Notes under the pieces: generated by a model
What the model saw: the letters and a program-made list of their open reading frames with translations, nothing else
Told to the model about the DNA's origin: nothing
Database searches by the model: none
NCBI GenBank assembly: GCA_934718275.1
Contig: CAKUZD010000009.1
Coordinates: 1 to 54,275 of the forward strand
Origin: an uncultured Candidatus Melainabacteria bacterium
Lineage (GTDB): Bacteria; Cyanobacteriota; Vampirovibrionia; Gastranaerophilales; Gastranaerophilaceae
Direction: 5' to 3'
DNA length: 54,275 nucleotides
Program-made: the position numbers and the translations under genes
Shown: piece after piece, positions 1 to 7,938 of the stretch
Numbering within the stretch: position 1 is the first letter of the stretch
How the letters are laid out: every line of letters starts with the position of its first letter

Positions 1-162
1 CCAATATTGAAATTAATCAGCTGGATTCTTTCGGGCAAAGCCCTCAGAATGACGACATTATTGTTTCGCATTCGCTCTCAATGACTGTAAAATCTTATTG
101 CCCTATCGCCTTAAAGCCTTATTGCCCATAGATAAGGTCTTTTCACTTTTCACTAAAGTTTT
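1..162. repeat. Long intergenic repeat, copy 1
   Basis: Nearly identical to 186-354, which has one 7-bp insertion (CTCACTT) near its right end. The core holds an inverted repeat of the widespread type in which ATTCTTTCGGGC faces GCCCTCAGAAT. The right end carries TTTTCACTTTTCACT. No reading frame is conserved. A 23-bp linker (163-185) starting GTAGGATGGCGG separates the two copies. The window starts inside or at the edge of this copy. Confidence 0.85.
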
Positions 163-185
163 GTAGGATGGCGGCACCTGCCCCG

Positions 186-354
186 CCAATATTGAAATTA
201 ATCAGCTGGATTCTTTCGGACAAAGCCCTCAGAATGACGACATTATTGTTTCGCATACGCTCACAATGACTGTAAAATCTTATTGTCCTATCGCCTTAAA
301 GCCTTATTGCCCATAGATAAGGTCTTTTCACTTCTCACTTTTCACTAAAGTTTT
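186..354. repeat. Long intergenic repeat, copy 2
   Basis: Direct repeat of 1-162 differing by a few substitutions and one extra CTCACTT unit at about 331-340. It has the same ATTCT/AGAAT hairpin core. No coding gene was found in 1-432 apart from the promoter of the next gene. Confidence 0.85.
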
Positions 355-401
355 ACTCTATACTCCTAAAACCTTATGGTATTTTCTTTTCCATATAATA
401 G

Positions 402-410
402 TGCTATAAT
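402..410 (+). promoter_or_regulatory. Extended -10 promoter of cysK
   Basis: TGCTATAAT is a perfect -10 hexamer with the extended TGn element, 23 nt before the chosen cysK start. No clear -35 box is seen, as is usual for extended -10 promoters. Confidence 0.6.
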
Positions 411-432
411 TATCACGAAAAGAGGATTTGTT

Positions 433-1356
433 ATGAAAGTTGCTGAAAATATTTTAGAATTAATTGGAAATACTCCACTAGTGAAAATTAATAAATTAAA
501 TCAAGGTGTTGCAGAAGTTGTTGCAAAAGTGGAGAGTTTTAATCCTGCCGGTTCAATTAAAGACAGACCGGCTTTGAATATGATTGAAGCAGCTGAGCAA
601 AAAGGTTTTATAAATAAAGATTCTGTTATAATAGAACCAACGAGTGGTAATATGGGGGTTGGATTAGCTCTTGCGTGTGCAGTGAAAGGTTATAGAGTTA
701 TTTTTACTATGCCTGAAACAATGAGTGTTGAACGAAGAAAGTTAATGAAGGCATTTGGTGCTGAACTCGTTCTTACGGAAGGAGCTAAGGGGATGAAAGG
801 TGCTGTTGATAAGGCAATAGAATTAAGTAAAGAAATAAAAAATTCATTTGTTCCAATGCAGTTTGACAATCCTGCTAACCCTGAAATTCATGAAAAAACG
901 ACTGCAGAAGAAATTTGGAGTGATACAGATGGAAAAGTTGATATTGTAATAGCAGGAGTTGGTACGGGAGGAACGATTTCCGGTATTGGGAGAACGTTGA
1001 AACATAAAAATTCAAATATAAAAATTATTGCAGTAGAACCATTTAAATCTCAGGTTCTTGCAGGTGGACAACCGAGTGGTCACGGTATTCAAGGGATTGG
1101 TGCAAATTTTATTCCAAAGAATTTTGATAAAAATGTTGTTGATGAAATTATGCCTGTTAAAGATGAAGATGCTATAGAAATGGCTCGATTGTTGGCTAAA
1201 AAAGAAGGTATTTTTTGTGGTATATCTTCCGGAGCTGCAATGTTTGCAGCTATTGAGCAGGCTAAAAAAACTGAAAACAAGGATAAATTAATAGTTGTAA
1301 TTTTGCCTGATACGGGAGAACGTTATTTGTCAAGCGTTTTATTTAATAATTTGTAA
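433..1356 (+). CDS. cysK: Cysteine synthase A (O-acetylserine sulfhydrylase)
   Basis: PLP enzyme making L-cysteine from O-acetylserine and sulfide in the cytosol; fold type II family. The protein is 307 aa, the normal CysK length. The PLP lysine is in NPAGSIKDRP (about K43). The substrate-binding loop reads TSGNMG (about 70-75) where most family members have TSGNTG. The GVGTGGTISG phosphate-binding loop and the C-terminal LPDTGERYLS are present. I chose ATG 433 because AAAAGAGGA precedes it and an extended -10 lies at 402-410; an upstream ATG at 376 would put the promoter inside the gene. It is monocistronic. A cystathionine beta-synthase-like role is possible but less likely. Confidence 0.95.
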   Translation: MKVAENILELIGNTPLVKINKLNQGVAEVVAKVESFNPAGSIKDRPALNMIEAAEQKGFINKDSVIIEPTSGNMGVGLALACAVKGYRVIFTMPETMSVERRKLMKAFGAELVLTEGAKGMKGAVDKAIELSKEIKNSFVPMQFDNPANPEIHEKTTAEEIWSDTDGKVDIVIAGVGTGGTISGIGRTLKHKNSNIKIIAVEPFKSQVLAGGQPSGHGIQGIGANFIPKNFDKNVVDEIMPVKDEDAIEMARLLAKKEGIFCGISSGAAMFAAIEQAKKTENKDKLIVVILPDTGERYLSSVLFNNL

Positions 1357-1442
1357 TAGTTTTAGAATAAGTTGTTTAATAATTTTTGTTATGTAAAGTT
1401 TTGTAAATATTGCAAAGTAGGCTAAAAGGCAAGTATAATCAA

Positions 1443-1472
1443 TGATATGATATGATATGATATGATATGATA
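1443..1472. repeat. Pentanucleotide microsatellite (TGATA)x6
   Basis: Six perfect TGATA units lie in the intergenic gap, about 85 bp before the start of the next gene and just upstream of its likely promoter. Short tandem repeats of this kind can change length by slippage. Confidence 0.9.
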
Positions 1473-1493
1473 TGGGGAATTTTGTCTTGTTTT

Positions 1494-1533
1494 TTGAAAT
1501 TTTCGCTGCGCGATTGTTTTTATATATATAAGA
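1494..1533 (+). promoter_or_regulatory. Probable promoter/leader of the 1556 gene
   Basis: TTGAAA at 1494-1499 is followed by TTTATATATATAAGAG at 1519-1534. A TTTATATATA tract at this distance recurs before several lineage-specific genes here (31085 minus, 40793, 49955). The exact -10 is uncertain. Confidence 0.4.
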
Positions 1534-1555
1534 GAGATAAAAACAGGAGAGCGCT

Positions 1556-2773
1556 ATGGTTGATATTAATATTGGCAATGGACAAGGTATTACACAGGCA
1601 ATTCGAGATAAGATTGGTGCTGCAAATATTAAAAATAAAGACCTTGAGACTTGGCAAGCTGTAGTAAGTTTGGTTGATAGCGCAAAGTCGAATAAAAATG
1701 ATAGTATCTTCAAAAAACAAGGAACCAATGGTGCTAGTTTTACTACTGACAAAAACAAAATAGCTGATAAAAGCTCTTATCAGACTAATTATGTTGTAAG
1801 TGAGGGTAAAGTAAGTATTGATGACAGCATCTGGGATAAGATAAAAGGTTTATTGACAGGGGATCAAAACAAAAATGTTGGACTAAAAGGAGAAGTTAAT
1901 TTTAATGAATCTTTAAACGAATTAAATAAAAAAGAAGATAAAGAAGCAGAATTTAAAGAAATAGATGAAAATAAAGCTAAAGCTGATTTTGAAAAATCAT
2001 TACATGCTAACCCAATGCAAAATTCCGTTAACATGAATACAAACATCAAAAATATACAATTAGCAACAGGGAAGCAAATTACTCGTTCTGTAAATGGAAA
2101 ACCTCAAACAATTGAAATTGTGGAAGTTGACGGTCAAAAAGTTCGATTTGCAGTAAATGAGGGCGGTACTAGAGGCGAGCCTCTTGTAACAGTTTCAACT
2201 GCGGGTAAAAATAAATATGTTACACAGAGTCAATTTAACAATACAGTAAAAAATGTGTTGCAATTAGGTGAAAATGATGAAATTCCAAAGGATTTGAAAC
2301 CTGAATATATTTCCATTGGTGGAGAACCTTCATTAGTATTTAAAGGCGCAGATGGTCATGTTATGACAAGCTCGCAATTGAAAGAATTTATGACCAAATA
2401 TAAGCAAGGATTAGCAGCCAAAACAGAGCAGGGTTCAGGTGAATATCCTGGAAAAAAAGGAATTGAAGGTGTAGTATCAAAAATGAGTCCTGATATTTTA
2501 TTGAATGCAACTCTAAAAAAAGTTGGTACTGAACTTAATTATGATGGTAAAACATATACTGTTAGAGAAGTAAATGGAGAAAATGTATTTGTTGATGACA
2601 AAGGAGATAAGTTTAAAGCCGAAAATGGGAAACTAGTACCTATTAAAACAGGAACTACAGAACCAACGCAAACTAATATAAAAAGCGGAAGGTTTAGTTT
2701 TGGTGGTTCAAATTCTTATGATTTGCGTAATGCAACTTGGATAAGAAATAATGAAGAATTGGGTGATTTGTAA
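1556..2773 (+). CDS. Lineage-specific hypothetical protein, 405 aa
   Basis: Function not recognised. The protein is soluble and hydrophilic, with no signal peptide or membrane helix. The N-terminal part (about 1-55) begins MVDINIGNGQGITQAIRDKI and is probably helical. The middle (60-150) is low-complexity and rich in Lys, Asp, Glu and Asn. The C-terminal half (about 175-360) contains beta-rich stretches, including DGKTYTVREVNGENVFVDDK, that resemble small repeated beta-hairpin units. The start has a good ribosome site (CAGGAGAGC). It stands alone between the microsatellite and a strong terminator. An extracytoplasmic or structural role is only a guess. Confidence 0.75.
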   Translation: MVDINIGNGQGITQAIRDKIGAANIKNKDLETWQAVVSLVDSAKSNKNDSIFKKQGTNGASFTTDKNKIADKSSYQTNYVVSEGKVSIDDSIWDKIKGLLTGDQNKNVGLKGEVNFNESLNELNKKEDKEAEFKEIDENKAKADFEKSLHANPMQNSVNMNTNIKNIQLATGKQITRSVNGKPQTIEIVEVDGQKVRFAVNEGGTRGEPLVTVSTAGKNKYVTQSQFNNTVKNVLQLGENDEIPKDLKPEYISIGGEPSLVFKGADGHVMTSSQLKEFMTKYKQGLAAKTEQGSGEYPGKKGIEGVVSKMSPDILLNATLKKVGTELNYDGKTYTVREVNGENVFVDDKGDKFKAENGKLVPIKTGTTEPTQTNIKSGRFSFGGSNSYDLRNATWIRNNEELGDL

Positions 2774-2790
2774 TTCGGTTTTTATAGAGC

Positions 2791-2825
2791 AAAAAGCGAC
2801 TTGATGTTTTTCAAGTCGCTTTTTA
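2791..2825. terminator. Bidirectional rho-independent terminator
   Basis: Stem AAAAAGCGACTTGA pairs with TCAAGTCGCTTTTT across a TGTTTT loop. It sits between the convergent 1556 gene and groL and has a U-tract on both strands. Confidence 0.9.
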
Positions 2826-2846
2826 AGTTTTTAATTATTATTGGGT

Positions 2847-4490
2847 TTAAAATCCGCCCATTCCACCCATGCCTTGTGGCATAGCAGGAACTTCAGGTTT
2901 TTCTTCCGGAATATCTATAACTGCAGCTTCTGTTGTTAACAACATAGAACCTACAGATGCAGCATTTTCTAATGCTGAACGAGTTACTTTAGCAGGGTCT
3001 ACAATACCTGATTTGAACATATCAACATATTCATCATTCAAAGCATCATAGCCATAAGCTGAGTCATGAGACATTACGGTATCAATAACTACATCTGCTT
3101 TAGCACCTGCGTTGTGAGCAATTGATCTTAAAGGTACATCTAGAGCTGCTGTCAAAATTTTGAAACCGATTTTTTCATCGTCAGAACCAAATGTTGTTGT
3201 TTCAATTAATTTAGACAATTTTTGTTGAACTCTAACAAGTGCAACACCACCACCTGGAACAATTCCTTCTTCATTGGCTGCACGAGTTGCGTTTAATGCA
3301 TCTTCAATTCTTAATTTTCTTTCTTTAAGTTCAACTTCTGATGCTGCTCCAACTTCAATTACTGCAACACCTCCTGATAGTTTCGCAACACGTTCTTGAA
3401 GTTTTTCTTTATCGTATTCAGAATCAGATGCTTCGATTTGTTTTCTGATTAAACGAACTCTGTCTTGAACAGCTTCTTTTGTTTCATCTCCAACAACGAT
3501 AGTTGTTTCGTCTTTAGTAACAGAAACACGTTTTGCCTTACCTAACATTTGAGTTGTAACATTTTCAAGTTTGATACCAAGTTCTTCTGTAAACATTTCG
3601 CCACCGGTAAGAATTGCTATATCTTCAAGCATAGCTTTTCTTCTGTCGCCAAATCCCGGAGCTTTAACTGCAACTGCTCTCAATACCTTTCTCATTGTGT
3701 TTACAACTAATGTTGCAAGAGCTTCACCTTCTACATCTTCTGCGATTAATAACAAAGACTTGCCATCACGAGCAACTTGTTCCAATAATGGAACCATATC
3801 TGAAATTAGGTTAATTTTCTTATTGCAACAGAATACGTAAGCATCTTCCAATACAGCTTCCATTCTTTCAGGGTCTGTTACAAAGTATGGAGACAAGTAA
3901 CCTTTGTCAAATTGCATACCTTCTACAACTTTTAAGTTAGTTCCGAAAGATTTACTTTCTTCAACAGTGATAACACCATCATGACCAACTTTCTCCATAG
4001 CTTCTGCGATAAGTTCTCCGATTTCTTTGTTATTACCTGCAGAGATAGCTGCAACTTGAGCAATTTCTTCTTTTGTATTAACAGGTCTTGACATATCTTT
4101 GATTTCTTTAACAGAAATTTCAACTGCTTTATCAATACCACGTTTCATAGACATTGGGTTTGCACCTGCTGTTAAGTTTTTTAAGCCTTCTCTAACAATT
4201 GCTTGTGCTAGTACAGAAGCTGTTGTTGTACCGTCACCTGCAACGTCATTTGTTTTTGAGGAAACTTCTTTAAGAAGTTGAGCACCTGCATTTTCAAGTC
4301 CGTCTTTAAGTTCGATTTCTTTTGCAATAGTAACACCATCATTAACGATTTGAGGAGCACCGTATTTCTTTTCCAAAATTACGTTTCTGCCTTTAGGACC
4401 AAGTGTTACCTTAACGGCATCTGCTACTGCATCTATACCTTTAAGAAGCGATTTTCTAGCTTCTTCATTAAATACTATACGTTTTGCCAT
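2847..4490 (-). CDS. groL: Chaperonin GroEL (60 kDa, Cpn60)
   Basis: ATP-dependent folding chamber subunit of the cytosol, working with GroES. The protein is 547 aa, the standard length. It begins MAKRIVFNEEARKSLLKGID; the ATP-binding segment VTLGPKGRNVILEKK and the catalytic loop motif DGTTTASVLAQ are intact, and it ends in the classic flexible GGMGGMGGF tail. The ribosome site is AAGGAG. It lies downstream of groES in the same direction with a 112-bp gap that itself contains a TTTCACT repeat. Single copy in this window. Confidence 0.99.
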   Translation of the reverse strand: MAKRIVFNEEARKSLLKGIDAVADAVKVTLGPKGRNVILEKKYGAPQIVNDGVTIAKEIELKDGLENAGAQLLKEVSSKTNDVAGDGTTTASVLAQAIVREGLKNLTAGANPMSMKRGIDKAVEISVKEIKDMSRPVNTKEEIAQVAAISAGNNKEIGELIAEAMEKVGHDGVITVEESKSFGTNLKVVEGMQFDKGYLSPYFVTDPERMEAVLEDAYVFCCNKKINLISDMVPLLEQVARDGKSLLLIAEDVEGEALATLVVNTMRKVLRAVAVKAPGFGDRRKAMLEDIAILTGGEMFTEELGIKLENVTTQMLGKAKRVSVTKDETTIVVGDETKEAVQDRVRLIRKQIEASDSEYDKEKLQERVAKLSGGVAVIEVGAASEVELKERKLRIEDALNATRAANEEGIVPGGGVALVRVQQKLSKLIETTTFGSDDEKIGFKILTAALDVPLRSIAHNAGAKADVVIDTVMSHDSAYGYDALNDEYVDMFKSGIVDPAKVTRSALENAASVGSMLLTTEAAVIDIPEEKPEVPAMPQGMGGMGGF

Positions 4491-4570
4491 TTTTATTTCT
4501 CCTTATTGTAGTGAAAAGTTCTTTATAAGTCTATACACCAAAGCAATTAATGAGTGAAGCGAACTATATG

Positions 4571-4602
4571 GGCTTTCACTTCTTACTTTTCACTTTTTAC
4601 AT
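4571..4602. repeat. TTTCACT-type repeat between groES and groEL
   Basis: Tandem 7-bp-like units (TTTCACTTCTTACTTTTCACT) match the tails of the repeats at 1-354 and the inverted arms at 54027-54140. Upstream, AGTGAAAAG (about 4521) is its inverse. It lies inside the groES-groEL transcript. Confidence 0.6.
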
Positions 4603-4887
4603 CTACTCAATTACTGCCAATGCGTCTTTTACAGACAAGATTTTATATTCAACGCCGTCCATTTTGATGTCAGTTCCTGCATATTTAGCGTAAAGAACAG
4701 TATCACCTACTTTAACGTCCATAGGTTCTCTTTCGCCTTTTTCGTTCATTTTTCCCTGTCCGATTGCTACAATTTCACCCTTTTGAGGTTTTTCTTTTGC
4801 GCTATCAGGAATAAAAATTCCGCCTGAAGTTTGTTCAGTATCTTCAATAACTTTAATAACGATTCTGTCACCTAATGGTTTTAACAT
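4603..4887 (-). CDS. groS: Co-chaperonin GroES (Cpn10)
   Basis: Forms the heptameric lid of the GroEL chamber. The protein is 94 aa, family-typical. It begins MLKPLGDRIVIKVI, has the mobile-loop region EDTEQTSGGIFIPDSA and the conserved VGDTVLYAKYAGTDIK segment. A strong ribosome site (AAAGGAG) precedes ATG. It is the first gene of the groES-groEL operon. The upstream region lacks a recognisable CIRCE element but has a 10-bp-arm inverted repeat. Confidence 0.98.
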   Translation of the reverse strand: MLKPLGDRIVIKVIEDTEQTSGGIFIPDSAKEKPQKGEIVAIGQGKMNEKGEREPMDVKVGDTVLYAKYAGTDIKMDGVEYKILSVKDALAVIE

Positions 4888-4950
4888 GATTTTCTCTCCT
4901 TTTCTCCTAATTCAAATCTACATATTATTTATATAACGAATTTTTGAAAA

Positions 4951-4978
4951 AATTAATTTTCTTAAGGAAAAATTAATT
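4951..4978. promoter_or_regulatory. Inverted repeat between groES and the opp genes
   Basis: Perfect 10-bp arms AATTAATTTT and AAAATTAATT are separated by 8 bp. It lies about 65 bp upstream of groES and 70 bp upstream of the divergent transporter gene, so it could be an operator for either. The sequence does not resemble CIRCE (TTAGCACTC-N9-GAGTGCTAA). Confidence 0.45.
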
Positions 4979-5031
4979 ATCTGGTTGAAGAACAAATTCA
5001 ATACTTGGGCTATAAACAAAATCTGTTTTTA

Positions 5032-5040
5032 TGTTATTCT
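5032..5040 (+). promoter_or_regulatory. Extended -10, possible leaderless start of the opp operon
   Basis: TGTTATTCT (TGn plus -10-like hexamer) ends exactly 6 nt before ATG 5047, and there is no Shine-Dalgarno before that ATG. A transcript starting at or next to the A of ATG is plausible. Confidence 0.4.
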
Positions 5041-5046
5041 GAAATT

Positions 5047-6879
5047 ATGAAACGGGTTATATTAATTGTCTTAGTTTTACTTGTTGTTTTGGGTGTTGGT
5101 AAAGCCTGTATAAAACGAGATGTGCCAATATCTGATAAACCCGTTTTGCGTTCAAAAGCACAAGTTGTAAATGCAAATTACCCAATTCCTCAAAATATTA
5201 CAATTGATGGCATAGATTATTTACAATCTCAAGCTCCTATTGGTAATTTTGGAGGGAGTTTTGTTGATTCAACTATTGGAGAAGGGCCTAAGACATTTAA
5301 TCCGTTCAATACAAAAGATAACATTTCTTCCCAAATGTCAGAAATTATGTATGATGGTTTGGTTACTACTAATCCTGTGACAGGTGAAACTATTCCGAAA
5401 TTGGCAAAGTCTTTCAGTGTAAATGGTAAAGAATATATTGTAAAACTTCGTCATGGTTTAAAATGGTCTGATGGAAAACCGATTACGGCAGATGATGTTG
5501 TTTTTACTTGGCAAGATATAATTTTTGATGGTTTTGGAAATACGTCTATAAGAGATTCTGTTGTAATTAACGGCAAACTTCCAACGGTTGAAAAGATTGA
5601 TGATTATACTGTTAAATTTGTTACTCCTGAACCGTTTGCTCCTTTTTTAAGGTTACTTTCTTCGCCAATAGCACCAAAACATATTTTTCAACCGGCAGTT
5701 AATAGAGGTAAGGAATATTTTGAGGGCTTTTTGTCAACAAATACAAATCCTAAAGAATTTGTAACCTCCGGAGCATTTAGGTTAAAAGAATATGTTCCGG
5801 CACAAAGAGTTGTGTTTGAAAAAAATCCGAATTATTACGTAATCAATAAAGAAGGTAAAAAACTTCCATATTTGGATAAATTGGTTTATTTAATAGTTGG
5901 AGATATAAATAATCAGGTTTTGAAGTTTGAAGGTGGAGAGCTTGATGAAATAAGCTTGCAAGGTGCTAATGTGGCTCGTTTTAAAGAAATGGAGAAACAC
6001 TCTGATTTTACGGTATATAATATTGGCCCTGATACGGGTACGATGTATTTGTCTATGAATATGAATAATAGAAAAGACGAAAATGGAAAATATTATGTTG
6101 CTCCTAAAAAACAAGTTTGGTTTCAAGATAAAAATTTCAGGCAAGCTGTAGATTATGCAATTGATAGAAAAAATATGGTTTTTAATATTGCAAATGGTTT
6201 AGGATATCCTTTGTTTACACCTGAGACTTTGAATTCTATATATTTAAACAAAAATTTGAAACCTTACGACAAGGATTTGGATAAGTCAAAAGAGTTATTA
6301 AAAAAATCAGGCTATTATTGGGATAAAGCAGGTCATTTGATTGATAAATTCGGAAATCATGTTGAATTTGATTTGTATACAAATGCAGGAAATACAGAAC
6401 GTGAAGCAATTGGCGTAATGGTAAAGCAGGATCTTGAAGATTTGGGGATGAAAATTAATTTTAAACCTATCGAATTTAATTCGTTGGTTAATAAATTAAT
6501 GTCATCGCTTGATTGGGATATGGTTATAATGGGATTTACAGGGTCTCCACTTGAACCAAACGGAGGGAAAAATGTTTGGTTGTCGGATGGTACTTTGCAT
6601 ATTTTTAACCAAAGGTTAGAAAAAGATGCTAACAGTAGCAGATATGCTTTTGAAAAAAGAATAGACTATTTGTATACACAAGGTGCTTTGGCTACAAAGT
6701 TTGAAGATAGAAAAAAATATTACGATGAATATCAAGCAATAGTTTATGATGAAAAACCTTTGATATACATATATTCACCTATAAGAATTGTGGCTTTAAG
6801 GAATAAGTATAAAAATATTTATCCGACAAGTCTTGGCGGAGTTACGCACAACATTGAGGAGATTTGGTGTAAAGAATAA
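5047..6879 (+). CDS. Peptide ABC transporter substrate-binding protein (family 5)
   Basis: Extracytoplasmic oligopeptide/dipeptide-binding protein of the OppA/DppA type. The 610-aa protein has an N-terminal hydrophobic signal (MKRVILIVLVLLVVLGVGKA, then Cys), so a lipid anchor is possible although the lipobox is poor. Family-5 marks are EGPKTFNPFNTKD, the LRHGLKWSDGKPITADDVVFTW signature region and DKNFRQAVDYAIDRKNM. Two permease genes follow in the same direction. No ATPase genes are adjacent, so OppD/OppF-like subunits must come from elsewhere. Ligand unknown; peptides or nickel-type ligands are possible. Confidence 0.92.
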   Translation: MKRVILIVLVLLVVLGVGKACIKRDVPISDKPVLRSKAQVVNANYPIPQNITIDGIDYLQSQAPIGNFGGSFVDSTIGEGPKTFNPFNTKDNISSQMSEIMYDGLVTTNPVTGETIPKLAKSFSVNGKEYIVKLRHGLKWSDGKPITADDVVFTWQDIIFDGFGNTSIRDSVVINGKLPTVEKIDDYTVKFVTPEPFAPFLRLLSSPIAPKHIFQPAVNRGKEYFEGFLSTNTNPKEFVTSGAFRLKEYVPAQRVVFEKNPNYYVINKEGKKLPYLDKLVYLIVGDINNQVLKFEGGELDEISLQGANVARFKEMEKHSDFTVYNIGPDTGTMYLSMNMNNRKDENGKYYVAPKKQVWFQDKNFRQAVDYAIDRKNMVFNIANGLGYPLFTPETLNSIYLNKNLKPYDKDLDKSKELLKKSGYYWDKAGHLIDKFGNHVEFDLYTNAGNTEREAIGVMVKQDLEDLGMKINFKPIEFNSLVNKLMSSLDWDMVIMGFTGSPLEPNGGKNVWLSDGTLHIFNQRLEKDANSSRYAFEKRIDYLYTQGALATKFEDRKKYYDEYQAIVYDEKPLIYIYSPIRIVALRNKYKNIYPTSLGGVTHNIEEIWCKE

Positions 6880-6960
6880 TGATTAGACCGAAAACCAAAA
6901 AGAAATGATGTTTTGGCATAAGTGTTGAAAATACTACACACCGTTTACGAGGAATTAATT

Positions 6961-7938
6961 ATGCAATTACTAAAATATATACTAAAACGAATACTACAAA
7001 CTATACCTTTACTTATAATTGTATCATTAATAAGTTTTTTTATAATACGATTATCTCCGGTTGACCCTTTAGCAGAATTGAGGTTAAATCCTTCTGTTTC
7101 CAAAGAAACTTTGCAAAAAGAGACAGAAAGATTAGGGCTTGATAAACCGATTATTGTTCAATATGCCAAGTGGGCAAAATCATTTATTAAAGGCGATTTA
7201 GGTGTAACTTCTACCGGAGAAAAGGTTAGCAGTAAATTGAAGGAACGAATTCCAAATACTTTGCTTTTGACGGGAATTGTTATATTTTTATCTTGGATTG
7301 TCGGAATTCCTTTGGGTATTTTGGCTGCAGTTTTTTGGAAGTCTCCACTTGATAGGTTTTTGACTATATTAACAAGTATTGGAATGGCAATTCCGTCATT
7401 TTTCTTTGCTGTTTTGTTGTTGATTTTTGCAGTTAAAACAGGTTGGTTTCCGATTGGTGGATTAACAGGTTCAAATTTTTTAGAAATGTCTTTTAGTCAA
7501 AAAGTTTTAGATATAACTCATCATCTAGTTTTACCTGTAACTGTTTTATTTACATTATCTTTAGCCGGTTTGCAAAGACAAATGAGAGCTAATTTGCTTG
7601 ATGTTATGGATAGTGATTACGTAAAATTTGCTAGAGCTAAAGGATTGAGTGAATTTAAGGTTATTTTCAAACATGCAATCAGAAATGCTATAAATCCGCT
7701 TATAACTCTTTTAGGTTTTGAATTCGCAGGTTTGCTAAGCGGAGCTGCGTTAACTGAATATGTGTTTCAATATCCGGGGCTTGGCAGATTAATTTTAGAA
7801 GCAGTTTTAAAATCTGATATTAATTTGGTAATGGCTTCTTTAATGATGGGAGCTGTAATGTTGGTTGCGGGTAACTTGATTGCAGACATTTTATTAATTA
7901 TTACTGATCCTCGAATAAGAGAAGGAGGGCAGGCATGA
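6961..7938 (+). CDS. Peptide ABC transporter permease (DppB/OppB type)
   Basis: Inner-membrane permease, 325 aa, about six transmembrane helices. The N-terminal QLLKYILKRILQTIPLLII stretch and the EAA loop (DYVKFARAKGLSEFKVIFKH) are typical of the DppB family. I chose ATG 6961 because GAGGAATTAATT precedes it; an earlier ATG at 6922 has none. The stop overlaps the start of the next permease gene by 4 bp (ATGA), indicating translational coupling. Confidence 0.94.
   Translation: MQLLKYILKRILQTIPLLIIVSLISFFIIRLSPVDPLAELRLNPSVSKETLQKETERLGLDKPIIVQYAKWAKSFIKGDLGVTSTGEKVSSKLKERIPNTLLLTGIVIFLSWIVGIPLGILAAVFWKSPLDRFLTILTSIGMAIPSFFFAVLLLIFAVKTGWFPIGGLTGSNFLEMSFSQKVLDITHHLVLPVTVLFTLSLAGLQRQMRANLLDVMDSDYVKFARAKGLSEFKVIFKHAIRNAINPLITLLGFEFAGLLSGAALTEYVFQYPGLGRLILEAVLKSDINLVMASLMMGAVMLVAGNLIADILLIITDPRIREGGQA

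Noticed and set aside
1..354. Insertion sequence or MITE
   Set aside because: No transposase, no terminal inverted repeats and no clear target duplication; treated as a plain repeat.
1443..1472. CRISPR-like array
   Set aside because: Pentamer units without spacers; a microsatellite. No CRISPR array was found anywhere in the window.
1339..1758. Minus-strand open frame of 139 codons over the microsatellite and the start of the 1556 gene
   Set aside because: No ribosome site, runs through the tandem repeat (HIISYHIISYHII) and lies opposite a well-supported gene.
3571..4281. Plus-strand frames opposite groEL
   Set aside because: Antisense shadows of a highly conserved gene; no recognisable protein.
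4888..5046. CIRCE heat-shock operator
   Set aside because: No TTAGCACTC/GAGTGCTAA pair could be found in the groES upstream region.
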